Shown piece after piece: positions 1 to 6,770 of a DNA stretch of 11,151 nt. Source of the stretch: Actinomycetes bacterium (GTDB taxonomy: Bacteria > Actinomycetota > Actinomycetes > Actinomycetales > Cellulomonadaceae); the NCBI GenBank assembly GCA_021793115.1, contig JAJYTJ010000123.1, positions 1 through 11,151 on the forward strand, read 5' to 3'. Position 1 is the stretch's first letter; the number at the start of each line of letters is the position of its first letter. A model generated the notes under the pieces. It worked only from the letters and a program-made list of their open reading frames with translations. It made no database searches and was not told the origin of the DNA. The translations under genes and the position numbers were made by a program.

Positions 1-357
1 CGTGACCGGACCGTCGACGAGCGCGTTGGCCACCGCGGGCATGGCGCTCAACGTCTCGGCCTGCCCCACCGCCGCGAACCCGGCGCCGCGCCCCTGGTGC
101 GACTCCCGCCCGAGGAACCCCGCCAGGTCCCGGTCCCCCCGCAGTGCCCACGTCCCGGCCGCGCGCTCGGCCGTCACGAGCGCGGCCCGCAACGACATGG
201 CCAACCGCTCGACCCGGTCGACCTCGGCCAGCACGGCCCGGCGCACCGCGGCGTCCCACTCCTCCGCGTGCTCCCCGGCGGCCAGCGCCACCCGCCCGGC
301 CGCGACCCACGCCGCCACCTCCGCAGGCACGGCGGCGCACGACGAGGTCTCCATCAT
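1..357 (-). CDS. DUF222 / 13E12-repeat family protein, N-terminal part (probable HNH endonuclease-type), cut by window edge
   Basis: Seen: an open minus-strand frame running off the left edge, with 119 residues visible. It starts at ATG 357-355 (a second ATG follows directly), and a GGGGG stretch lies about 9 bases upstream as ribosome binding site. Residues 50-119 resemble the DUF222 N-terminal region: helices with an AALVTAERAAG stretch (about 58-68), then ALRGDRDLAGFLGRES (71-86) and an AMPAVANALVDGPVT helix end (105-119). This is the pattern '...D G ... S/A..WL...T.. A...L..A..L..LP....AL..G.I' of that family. Known: these actinobacterial proteins usually end in an HNH nuclease motif. That part would lie outside the window, so nuclease activity is not shown here. 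They are multicopy and often SOS-linked. The upstream LexA-type box fits this. The gene is complete at its 5' end and partial at its 3' end. Recognition is by pattern only. Confidence 0.72.
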   Translation of the reverse strand, partial: MMETSSCAAVPAEVAAWVAAGRVALAAGEHAEEWDAAVRRAVLAEVDRVERLAMSLRAALVTAERAAGTWALRGDRDLAGFLGRESHQGRGAGFAAVGQAETLSAMPAVANALVDGPVT

Positions 358-381
358 CGTCGCGCACCCCCTGCAGCAAGA

Positions 382-397
382 TCGAACGTGTGTTCGA
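382..397. promoter_or_regulatory. LexA (SOS) box upstream of the DUF222 gene
   Basis: TCGAACGTGTGTTCGA contains CGAAC-N4-GTTCG with two perfect 5-base arms, plus flanking T and A that also pair. It matches the Gram-positive/actinobacterial LexA operator consensus CGAACRNRYGTTYG at every defined position. It sits 25-40 bases upstream of the ATG at 357, where a repressor would block transcription of the minus-strand DUF222 gene. The other neighbour, dusB, reads towards it and ends at 477, so dusB is not the target. LexA binding is inferred from the motif. Confidence 0.82.
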
Positions 398-476
398 AGC
401 CTGCGCCGAAGGGGGTGTGCCGCACAAGACCGGATTGACACGTGACCTGCACCATCACCCGAACGTAGTGATGACC

Positions 477-1649
477 TCAGCCGCCAGAGACCGACACCTC
501 CGCCTCGCGCAGCACCGCGCGGAACTCGTCGGACAGCCCCCGGTCGTCCAGCCACCCGTACGGCACGTGAGGCGTCTTCGGCGACCCGGCACGCCCGCGC
601 TGCCCCTCGGCGGCGGCGCCGGGGTACGGCTGCTCGGGGTCGAGGCCGCCCAGGAGGTCGTCGAGCTCCGCGAGCGACGACACCATGGCCAGCCGCGCCC
701 GCAGGTCCCCGCCCACCACGTAGCCCTTGAAGTACCACGCCATGTGCTTGCGCATCTCGCGGCAGGCCTTGCCCTCGTCGTCGTAGTACCGCGCCATGAG
801 CTCGGCGTGCCGGCGAACCGTGCCGGCGACCACGCCGAGCGTGGGCCGCACCCGCGCCGGCGACCCGGTGAACGCCGCGGCGAGGTCCGCGAACAGCCAC
901 GGCCGGCCCTGGCAGCCACGCCCGACGACGACCCCGTCGCACCCCGTCTGCTCGACCATCGCCAGCGCGTCCTCGGCCGACCAGATGTCGCCGTTGCCCA
1001 GCACCGGCGTGTCCGGGAGCGCCTCCTTCAGACGCGCGATCGCCGGCCAGTCCGCCGTCCCCGAGTAGTAGTCGGCGGTGGTGCGCGCGTGCAGCGCCAC
1101 CGCGGCCACGCCGAGGTCCCGCGCGATCCGACCCGCGTCGAGGTACGTCAGGTGCTCGTCGTCGATCCCCTTGCGCAGCTTCACCGTGACGGGCACGCCG
1201 TAGGGCGCGGCCTCGCGCACCGCGGCGGCCACGATGGCGCGGTACAGGTCGGTCTTCCACGGCAGCGCCGACCCTCCGCCGCGCCGCGTCACCTTGGGCA
1301 CCGGGCAGCCGAAGTTGAGGTCGACGTGGTCGGCTCGGTCCTCGGTGACGATCATCCGCACGGCGGCGCCCACCGTCGCCGGGTCCACGCCGTACAGCTG
1401 CACGGAGCGCGGCCGCTCGTCGTCCTCGAACGACGTGATGTGCAGGGCCTCGGGGTTGCGCTCGACGAGCGCGCGCGACGTGGTCATCTCGGCGACGTAC
1501 AGGCCCGCCCCGGACTCGCGGCACAGCCGCCGGAACGGGGCGTTCGTCACGCCCGCCATGGGCGCCAGCACCACCGGGACGTCGACGGTGACGGAGCCGA
1601 GGCGAAGCGGCGGCAGGACGCGGTCCGCCTCGCGGGGCTCGGTGGTCAT
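477..1649 (-). CDS. dusB: tRNA-dihydrouridine synthase (DusB/NifR3 type)
   Basis: FMN-dependent cytoplasmic enzyme that reduces specific uridines of tRNA to dihydrouridine with NADPH. Seen over 390 residues: the N-terminal TIM-barrel signature APMAGVTNAPFR (29-40), then LNFGCPVPKV (111-120) with the catalytic cysteine at 115, followed by RRGGGSALPW. Further on are VKLRKG (156-161), LHARTTADYYSG (187-198) and the FMN-phosphate binding strands GNGDIWS (218-224) and VVVGRGCQGRPWLF (240-253). The C-terminal helical tRNA-binding part follows, with a conserved MRKHMAWYFKG. Length is usual for the family. The frame stays open 31 codons further upstream to another ATG at 1742. I chose ATG 1649 because family homology begins right after it (about residue 11) and GGGAG lies 11 bases upstream; the extra residues are low-complexity. 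It lies 138 bases after the DUF2079 stop, so co-transcription is possible but not shown. The tRNA position modified cannot be read from the sequence. Confidence 0.93.
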   Translation of the reverse strand: MTTEPREADRVLPPLRLGSVTVDVPVVLAPMAGVTNAPFRRLCRESGAGLYVAEMTTSRALVERNPEALHITSFEDDERPRSVQLYGVDPATVGAAVRMIVTEDRADHVDLNFGCPVPKVTRRGGGSALPWKTDLYRAIVAAAVREAAPYGVPVTVKLRKGIDDEHLTYLDAGRIARDLGVAAVALHARTTADYYSGTADWPAIARLKEALPDTPVLGNGDIWSAEDALAMVEQTGCDGVVVGRGCQGRPWLFADLAAAFTGSPARVRPTLGVVAGTVRRHAELMARYYDDEGKACREMRKHMAWYFKGYVVGGDLRARLAMVSSLAELDDLLGGLDPEQPYPGAAAEGQRGRAGSPKTPHVPYGWLDDRGLSDEFRAVLREAEVSVSGG

Positions 1650-1787
1650 CGGTCGATTCTCCCGCACGGTCGGCGGCGGCCCGCAGTCGGAGCGTCGACG
1701 ACCAGCAGGCACCGGGCCCTCACTGGCGCCCGAGGCGCGCATGACACCGCCCGTGCAGCGCTCTCACCGGGCCGCCCCCGCCCCCGA
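1650..1787. other. Intergenic spacer between DUF2079 gene and dusB
   Basis: 138 bases of very GC-rich sequence between two minus-strand genes. I see no convincing promoter hexamers, hairpin followed by T-run, or operator-like palindrome. Part of it is an in-frame 5' extension of dusB that I consider non-coding. Confidence 0.5.
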
Positions 1788-3326
1788 TCACGGCGAGTCC
1801 GGCGTGCAGTCCGCCGCCGGGCCGGCGTAGTGCGGCGACCGGAGCACGACGATCGAGCCCGACCGGGCCACCTCGGTGAAGCCCTGCGCCGTCGCGTCGG
1901 CGAGGGCCGACGCCGTGGTGCGCGCGGACGGCGTCCCCACCGACGGCGTCTGCGCGAGGTCGAGCACGTAGAAGTCCTGGCGGTGCCGGGAGACGCCCGC
2001 GACCGTCACCCGGTTGGTGTGGGTGAGGTGGTCGGCGGCGTAGTCGTCGGCCACCACGCACGTGTCCGGGGGCACCACGGCGAGCGCGGCGGACAGGTCG
2101 CGGGCCTTGGCCGTGGTGGCGAACGCCTCGCCGTCCACCAGCCGCCGCAGCGGGAACAGCCGGGTGACCTCGGGAGGCCCCAGCCAGGGGCCGAGCAGCA
2201 CCACGCCCGCCAGCAGCGCGGCGAGCGCCCGCGGCCCGCGGCGCACGCCCGGCACCCGCCGCAGGGGACGGCGGCCGAACGCGTCGACCGCCGCCAGCAC
2301 CACGACCACCCAGATCGGCGCGTCGTAGTGGAACCCCGTCTGCCAGGTCAGCGGCCGGTCCGAGAGGAAGCGCCCGGCGAGCATCGGCACGGCGAGCAGC
2401 GCGTACGGCGACCCCAGCGCGAGGAACGCGACGGGCAGCAGCAGGGCCAGCAGCGTGCCGACCTTGACCGGCGGCGAGACGAGCAGCGCCAGCGTGTGCC
2501 GCGGGTCCCGCAGGGCACCGAGCAGCACCCCGCCGGGGCCCGCGCCCAGCTGGGGGTACTGCTGCCGCAGCCGCACGGCCGAGCCGGCGGGCGCCAGGTT
2601 CGGCATGACCACCGCGGTGAGCACGACGAAGGCGGCGACGCCCACGACGACGAGCACCGCACCGAGCCAGCGCCGGCCCGCCCGGGCGAGCCGGATGACG
2701 CCGAGCACCGCCACCACGAGCCCCATGTCCTCCCGCACCAGCAGCAGCATGCCGGCGACGACGAGCAGGTCCCGGTCGCTGCGCCGGTCGAGCGCGTCGA
2801 CGGCCCAGGCCAGCAGCGGCACCGCGAACGCGACCTCGTGGACGTCGAAGTTGACCATCGTCTGCAGGGGCCAGCCCAGCGCGAAGCCGGCGGTCAGGAG
2901 CGTGGACCACGGTTCGCCGGTGCGCCGCGCGACGACCCGGTGCACCGGGAACACCGCGGCGGCGACCACCACGGCCTGGCCGACGAGCAGCATCCGCACG
3001 TCGTCCCAGAGCCAGTAGAGCGGCGCCCACAGCGCGACGATCGGGTCGAAGTGGTCGCCCAGGACGTCGTACCCGTCGCCCTTGAGCGTGGCCACCGGCA
3101 GCCGCAGGTGCGCGTACGCGCGCACGGCCTGGTCGAAGATCCCGAGGTCGTAGCCCGCCGTCCGGTACTGCGCGTAGCACGTGACCGCGAACACCGCGTA
3201 CACCGCCGCGACGAGGCCGAACAGCGCCCACACGACCACCGCCGGCCGGCGCTGCGTGCCGAGCCCCCGCACCACGAGCCGGGCAAGGCCGCGCCGCGGT
3301 GCGTGCAGCACGGGCGCCTCGGACAC
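1788..3326 (-). CDS. DUF2079 family polytopic membrane protein
   Basis: Seen: about 512 residues rich in hydrophobic helices, the first at about 30-50. DUF2079-like motifs are present: YDLGIFDQAV (59-68) just after TM1, LGDHFDPIVALWAPLYW (89-105), NFDVHEVAFAVPLLAW (159-174) and LLLVREDMGL (194-203). At least seven or eight TM segments are likely, and a soluble C-terminal stretch of about 110 residues follows the last one. Known: DUF2079 proteins resemble GT-C glycosyltransferases, with acidic residues in the first extracytoplasmic loop (here D60, D65, D91, D94). No substrate is established, so a lipid-linked sugar transferase is only a possibility. Start choice is uncertain. GTG 3326 begins the plausible N-terminus, while GTG 3344 is in frame six codons earlier; neither has a strong ribosome binding site. 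It follows the M20 gene by 182 bases. Confidence 0.85.
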   Translation of the reverse strand: MSEAPVLHAPRRGLARLVVRGLGTQRRPAVVVWALFGLVAAVYAVFAVTCYAQYRTAGYDLGIFDQAVRAYAHLRLPVATLKGDGYDVLGDHFDPIVALWAPLYWLWDDVRMLLVGQAVVVAAAVFPVHRVVARRTGEPWSTLLTAGFALGWPLQTMVNFDVHEVAFAVPLLAWAVDALDRRSDRDLLVVAGMLLLVREDMGLVVAVLGVIRLARAGRRWLGAVLVVVGVAAFVVLTAVVMPNLAPAGSAVRLRQQYPQLGAGPGGVLLGALRDPRHTLALLVSPPVKVGTLLALLLPVAFLALGSPYALLAVPMLAGRFLSDRPLTWQTGFHYDAPIWVVVVLAAVDAFGRRPLRRVPGVRRGPRALAALLAGVVLLGPWLGPPEVTRLFPLRRLVDGEAFATTAKARDLSAALAVVPPDTCVVADDYAADHLTHTNRVTVAGVSRHRQDFYVLDLAQTPSVGTPSARTTASALADATAQGFTEVARSGSIVVLRSPHYAGPAADCTPDSP

Positions 3327-3436
3327 CGGCCCATCGTGGCCCACCGCAGCGAGGGCACGCAGGACCGTCCGCTGCGGGCGCGTGCCGGCACGAGTGTGGG
3401 CGTGCGGCGCGGGCCGGCGACCGCGGGCCGCCGTGC

Positions 3437-3467
3437 GATCCGTCCGGGAGGGCCGATCCGTCCGGGA
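3437..3467. repeat. Two 13-bp direct repeats in the spacer before the DUF2079 gene
   Basis: GATCCGTCCGGGA occurs at 3437-3449 and again at 3455-3467, an 18-base period. They lie in the 182-base gap between the M20 gene stop and the DUF2079 gene start (both minus). They could be tandem sites for a regulator of the DUF2079 gene, or a chance duplication. No function can be assigned. Confidence 0.45.
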
Positions 3468-3473
3468 CGGCGA

Positions 3474-3490
3474 CGCCGTCGTCGACGGCG
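3474..3490. terminator. GC-rich inverted repeat downstream of the M20 gene
   Basis: CGCCGTCG and CGACGGCG are perfect inverted arms around one central T. As RNA this could form a stem of about six pairs with a five-base loop. It begins about 18 bases downstream of the M20 stop on the minus strand, the right place for a terminator. There is no T-run after it, so this is a weak call, though actinobacterial terminators often lack one. Confidence 0.3.
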
Positions 3491-3508
3491 CGGCGCTGCG
3501 GCTCCCGG

Positions 3509-4969
3509 TCAGGCCGCGCCGAGCCCGCGCAGCAGGGCGCGGTAGAAGACCACCCCTCGGCCGAGCGCATCGACCGTCACGTGCTCGTCGGTGCCGTGCA
3601 GCGTCTCGCGCTGCACGCGCGTCATGGCGAACGGGCTGAAGCGGTACACATGCTCCGCGATGGCCGCGAAGTGCCGCGCGTCGGACGCCCCGAGCATGAC
3701 GTACGGCGTCACGAGCGCCTCCGGGTACGCCGCGGCGACCGCCGCGCGCACGAGCCTGAACTGGGGTCCGTCCGTCGGCGACACCGGGGACGGCTCGCTG
3801 CTGGCGACCACCCGCAGGTCCACCTCGTCGTCGTCCACCACCCGGTGCAGGCGCGCGACGACCGAGGCGACGGACTCTCCGGGAGCGATCCGGATGTTGA
3901 GGTTCGCCCGCGCCGAGGTCGCGACGACGTTCGCGCCGGGTGCGCCCTGCAGCATGGTCGCCACCACCGTGGTGCGGACCATCGCGTTGGTCTCCGGCGA
4001 GACGCGCGTGAACACCCGCGCCAGCACCGGTGCCAGTGGCGCCGCGAACGCGAACAGCGGGCGCAGGGACGGAGACGAGTGCCGGCCGAGGCCGTCGACC
4101 ATCTCGAGCACCGGACCCGTCATGGCCGGCGGGAACGGGCGGGACTCGAGCCGGGTGATGGCGCGGGCCAGGCGCCACGTCGCGCCGCCCCGCTCCGGCG
4201 TGGAGGCGTGGCCGCCGGCCGCGCTCGTCGACATCTCGACGTCGAGGATGCCCTTCTCCGTGACGCCGACCACGGCCACGGGCGCCTCGACCCCGGGGAA
4301 CGCGCCGGTCACCACGGCGCCGCCCTCGTCGAGCACGAGCCACGGGCGCACGCCAAACCCGCGCAGCCGGGCCACCGCCGCGCCGGCCGATGTGCCGGCG
4401 ATCTCCTCGTCGTCCCCGAGCGACAGCCACACGTCGTGCGCCGGCACGAACCCCTCGGCGAGCAGCGACTCGACGGCCTCGAGCAGCACGGTCAGCGAGC
4501 CCTTGTCGTCGAGCGTGCCGCGGCCCCAGACCGCCCCGTCCCGCACGTCGCCCGAGAACGGGTCGCCCGACCACTCCTCCGGGACCACGGGCACCACGTC
4601 CTGGTGCGCCATGAGCACCACCGGGTACTCGTCGGACGCGCCGCGCCAGTGCAGCAGCAGCCCGCGCCGCGCGACGCGCTCGACCGTGAGCTCGGCATGC
4701 GTGCGGGGGTAGGTCTCGCGCAGCGCCACGTGGAGCGCGTCGAACGCCGCCAGGTCCGTCTCGCCCTCCGCGCGCGACGAGACCGTCGGGATGCGCACGA
4801 GCGTCGCCAGGTGCTCCGCCGCCGGCCCGGCGTACGGCTCGGGCGCCTCGGCGTCTGGCCCGGCACCTGGCTGCGCCACCGGCACGTACCCCGCGACCCT
4901 GCGCCGCACCGCCACCGCACCAGCCGCTCCGGCGGCCGCGACCGCCAGCGCCCAGCCCTTGCCCTTCAC
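3509..4969 (-). CDS. M20 family zinc metallopeptidase (CPS1/PM20D1-like)
   Basis: Seen, counted from GTG 4969 (486 residues): a hydrophobic alanine-rich stretch at about 6-21 flanked by basic residues, then the catalytic domain. LMAHQDVVPV (119-128) holds ligand His122 and Asp124. VWGRGTLDDKGSL (147-159) holds bridging Asp154. GDDEEIAGTSAG (185-196) holds catalytic-base/ligand glutamates 188-189. LVLDEGG (212-218) holds Asp215, and ETLHGTDEHV (455-464) holds His458. All expected di-zinc ligands are therefore present. The dimerisation (lid) domain lies around 230-350, beginning near GVTEKGILDVEM. Known: M20 enzymes hydrolyse peptides, acyl-amino acids or carbamoyl amino acids; this subgroup includes yeast Gly-X carboxypeptidase and mammalian N-acyl amino acid hydrolase. 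The substrate cannot be told. GTG 4969 has AGGGGA about 6 bases upstream. An in-frame ATG at 5038 would add 23 residues translated through a palindrome. The N-terminal stretch may be a signal anchor, but it is weak. Confidence 0.9.
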   Translation of the reverse strand: MKGKGWALAVAAAGAAGAVAVRRRVAGYVPVAQPGAGPDAEAPEPYAGPAAEHLATLVRIPTVSSRAEGETDLAAFDALHVALRETYPRTHAELTVERVARRGLLLHWRGASDEYPVVLMAHQDVVPVVPEEWSGDPFSGDVRDGAVWGRGTLDDKGSLTVLLEAVESLLAEGFVPAHDVWLSLGDDEEIAGTSAGAAVARLRGFGVRPWLVLDEGGAVVTGAFPGVEAPVAVVGVTEKGILDVEMSTSAAGGHASTPERGGATWRLARAITRLESRPFPPAMTGPVLEMVDGLGRHSSPSLRPLFAFAAPLAPVLARVFTRVSPETNAMVRTTVVATMLQGAPGANVVATSARANLNIRIAPGESVASVVARLHRVVDDDEVDLRVVASSEPSPVSPTDGPQFRLVRAAVAAAYPEALVTPYVMLGASDARHFAAIAEHVYRFSPFAMTRVQRETLHGTDEHVTVDALGRGVVFYRALLRGLGAA

Positions 4970-4990
4970 GTCAGCTCCCCTTCGCCGAGG

Positions 4991-5048
4991 TCGGCACTCC
5001 GGTTCCAGGTCGGCAGTCCGGACTGCCGAGCCCGACATGAACTGCCGA
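4991..5048. promoter_or_regulatory. Nested dyad: 20-bp perfect palindrome with two symmetric outer half-sites
   Basis: The centre, 5010-5029, is TCGGCAGTCCGGACTGCCGA, perfectly self-complementary. Outer half-sites TCGGCACT (4991-4998) and ACTGCCGA (5041-5048) are inverted to each other, differ from true complements at one base, and share the same centre (5019.5). This gives four copies of one half-site, with adjacent same-orientation copies 19 bases apart. It lies between the MFS stop (5070) and the M20 GTG start (4969). It could be an operator for M20 gene transcription or a terminator hairpin (8-bp stem, CCGG loop) after the MFS gene. No T-run follows on either strand, which favours an operator. 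The binding protein is unknown. Confidence 0.6.
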
Positions 5049-5069
5049 CGTCGCCGGGGAGGCGGCGGG

Positions 5070-6581
5070 TCACGACGGGACCTCCACCGCGGACTCGGTC
5101 GGGCGGTCCGCGAACGCGAGCCGCGGGATGACGACGAGACAGAGCGCGGCGACGACCGCGGTGAACCCGCACACCGCCCAGACGGTGAGGTACCCCGTCA
5201 GCGACCCCGCCGTGCCGTGCGTCCCCGCGAGCGTCGTGTGCACGCCGGCCGACAGGGCGAGCGCGAACGTCGCGGACGCGAACGTGCCGCCGATGGTCTT
5301 CGTCGTGTTCGTCATGCCCGTCGCCACCGCGGTCCGCCCCGCGGGCGCCGCGGCGGCCGCAGCCGAGGGCAGCGCGGCCACGAGCGCGCCCGAGCCCAGG
5401 CCCGCGATCGCCATGTTGGTGACCAGCTGGCCGGTGCTGTGGTGGAACGGCAGGAACAGCAGGTACCCGACGGCGACGAACGACGTCGCGAGGATGAGCG
5501 ACAGCCGCGGCGTCGTCGCGCGCGCGACGAGCGGGAAGGTGAGCGCCCCGACCAGGCTGAAGACGACGTACCCGCCGACGAGGAGCGACACGACGAGCTC
5601 CGAGGCGCCCAGCCCGTAGCCGTAGACCGAGGGATCCGTGCGGGCGAACGTCGACAGCGGCCCCTGCGCGCCGAGCACGCTGACGCCGAAGAGCAGCGCC
5701 GTGAGCTGCAGCGGCCACATCGCCGGCCGGGCGAGGACCCGCAGGTCGATGAGCGGGTCGCTCTGGCGCAGCTCCCACCGGCCGAACGGCACGAGCATGA
5801 GCACGCCCGCCGCGACGACCACCCACGGCCACCACACGCCAGCGCCGTCGAGCCGCATGAACGTCAGGCCGCCGCTCATGAGCACGAGGGCCAGCGAGAT
5901 GAGCACGACGCCCCCGCCGTCGAGGTGGCCGGCGACCACCGCCCGCGACGGCTCCGGCACGCGCCGCCAGATGATGACGACCACCGCCGTCACCGCGACC
6001 GCGGGCACGCACAGCAGCAGCTGCAGGCGACCCGGGGCCAGGCCGACCCCCGGCACACCGAGAGCCGTGCTGAGCTGGCCGCTGAGCAGCGCGCCGACGA
6101 TCGCGCCCGCCTGCAGCGCCGCCACGATGAAGCCGGTGGCCCGCCGGGTCGCCGACTCCGCGTCCGGCAGCCCGCGTCCCCGCGCGTGGATCAGTGCGAC
6201 CTCCAGCGGCAGCCACGCGACGTAGAACGCCTGCAGCGCCCACGCGACGACGAACGTCGCGAAGTTCGGCGCGAAGGCCAGCCCCCACGACGCCACCGCG
6301 GTGATCCCCGCGGTCGCGAGCAGCATCCGGCGGTAGCCGTAGAGGTCGCCGGCCTTGGCCACGGTGGGCACGACGAGTGCCGACAGCAGGAGGCCGGCGG
6401 CCTCGAACCAGTTGACGTCGGCGTCGTTGATGGCCAGGTGGCGTGCGATGTCGGTGAGCAGCGGCGCGTAGTAGCCCTGGATGATCCCGCTGGTCAGCTC
6501 CACGCAGACGAGGAAACCGACGAGGCCGCCGGCCCCGATCGCCATCCGGCCGGACCGCGCCTGCCCGGTGACCGCGACCAT
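5070..6581 (-). CDS. MFS transporter, DHA2 (EmrB/QacA) type drug:H+ antiporter-like
   Basis: Seen: a 503-residue highly hydrophobic protein. It has an N-terminal helix pair around VGFLVCVELTSGIIQGYYAPLL (about 21-42). It then has NWFEAAGLLLSALVVPTVAKAGDLYGYRRMLL, where the loop 2-3 signature GDLYGYRR follows helix 2, and many further helices consistent with 12-14 in total. A central loop, WRRVPEPSR, separates the two halves. Near the C-terminus is GMTNTTKTIGGTFASATFAL, the helix found late in DHA2 proteins. Known: such proteins export drugs or metabolites using the proton gradient. The substrate is not deducible. ATG 6581 is supported by GGAGGG about 4 bases upstream. It is divergent from the sigma factor gene, and its stop is 100 bases before the M20 gene start, so a two-gene unit with M20 is possible unless the palindrome between them ends or separately controls transcription. 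Confidence 0.9.
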   Translation of the reverse strand: MVAVTGQARSGRMAIGAGGLVGFLVCVELTSGIIQGYYAPLLTDIARHLAINDADVNWFEAAGLLLSALVVPTVAKAGDLYGYRRMLLATAGITAVASWGLAFAPNFATFVVAWALQAFYVAWLPLEVALIHARGRGLPDAESATRRATGFIVAALQAGAIVGALLSGQLSTALGVPGVGLAPGRLQLLLCVPAVAVTAVVVIIWRRVPEPSRAVVAGHLDGGGVVLISLALVLMSGGLTFMRLDGAGVWWPWVVVAAGVLMLVPFGRWELRQSDPLIDLRVLARPAMWPLQLTALLFGVSVLGAQGPLSTFARTDPSVYGYGLGASELVVSLLVGGYVVFSLVGALTFPLVARATTPRLSLILATSFVAVGYLLFLPFHHSTGQLVTNMAIAGLGSGALVAALPSAAAAAAPAGRTAVATGMTNTTKTIGGTFASATFALALSAGVHTTLAGTHGTAGSLTGYLTVWAVCGFTAVVAALCLVVIPRLAFADRPTESAVEVPS

Positions 6582-6624
6582 GCGCCCTCCGCTCGTCGTG
6601 CGCCCGCCCTGGCGGCACCGCCCG

Positions 6625-6656
6625 ATCGTAAGGCCGCACGATTCCCCTGGTCAGGG
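6625..6656 (-). promoter_or_regulatory. Candidate promoter for the MFS gene with palindrome over the -35
   Basis: On the minus strand, CTGACC (6654-6649) and TACGAT (6630-6625) are separated by 18 bases, placing the start of transcription near 6618 and leaving a leader of about 37 bases before the ATG at 6581. The -10 fits TAnnnT, and the -35 matches TTGACA at four of six positions. The perfect 12-base dyad CCCTGGTCAGGG (6645-6656) covers the -35, so a repressor bound there would block the polymerase. Inferred from sequence only. Confidence 0.4.
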
Positions 6657-6733
6657 AACGACGGCACGCGACCGATCCGGACGCCGGTTCTCCGGCCCCG
6701 ACGCCGCGGCCGTCGTCGATCCTGGACGATCGC

Positions 6734-6763
6734 TGTCAACCTCGCAGGTCCCTGCTGCGTTCT
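6734..6763 (+). promoter_or_regulatory. ECF-like promoter of the sigma factor operon
   Basis: TGTCAACC (6734-6741) and CGTTCT (6758-6763) are separated by exactly 16 bases. This matches the AACC-N16-CGT(T/C) form of promoters used by many actinobacterial ECF sigma factors. Transcription would begin about 6-8 bases after the -10, at 6769-6771, where the GTG start codon of the sigma gene lies. A leaderless, possibly self-activated transcript is therefore predicted. Between the two elements is GCAGG-TC-CCTGC (6744-6755), a small inverted repeat. Confidence 0.5.
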
Positions 6764-6770
6764 GGTTAGT

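Noticed and set aside
1650..1742. Alternative dusB start at the ATG at 1742
   Set aside because: It adds 31 low-complexity residues not expected in the family, and the ATG at 1649 has a ribosome binding site.
144..3545. Very long plus-strand open frame (1133 codons) opposite dusB and the DUF2079 gene
   Set aside because: Its protein is almost all Arg/Pro/Ala/His with no recognisable motif. It is the expected antisense shadow of high-GC genes whose minus-strand products are clearly recognised.
3327..4574. In-frame upstream extension of the DUF2079 protein through the M20 gene region
   Set aside because: The upstream residues are Arg/Gly-rich shadow sequence of the M20 gene. The membrane protein needs no extra N-terminus, and family motifs start about 59 residues after GTG 3326.
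4970..5038. Alternative M20 start at the ATG at 5038
   Set aside because: It would translate through the 20-bp palindrome. The GTG at 4969 has a much better ribosome binding site directly before the hydrophobic N-terminus. Not fully excluded.
3299..5131. Long plus-strand open frame (610 codons) opposite the M20 gene
   Set aside because: Low-complexity Arg/His/Ala protein antisense to an intact M20 enzyme with all its metal ligands.
4791..6770. 5' extension of the sigma-factor frame back across the MFS gene
   Set aside because: The frame is merely open. The extension is antisense to a clear transporter, and sigma region 2 homology begins only near 6870.
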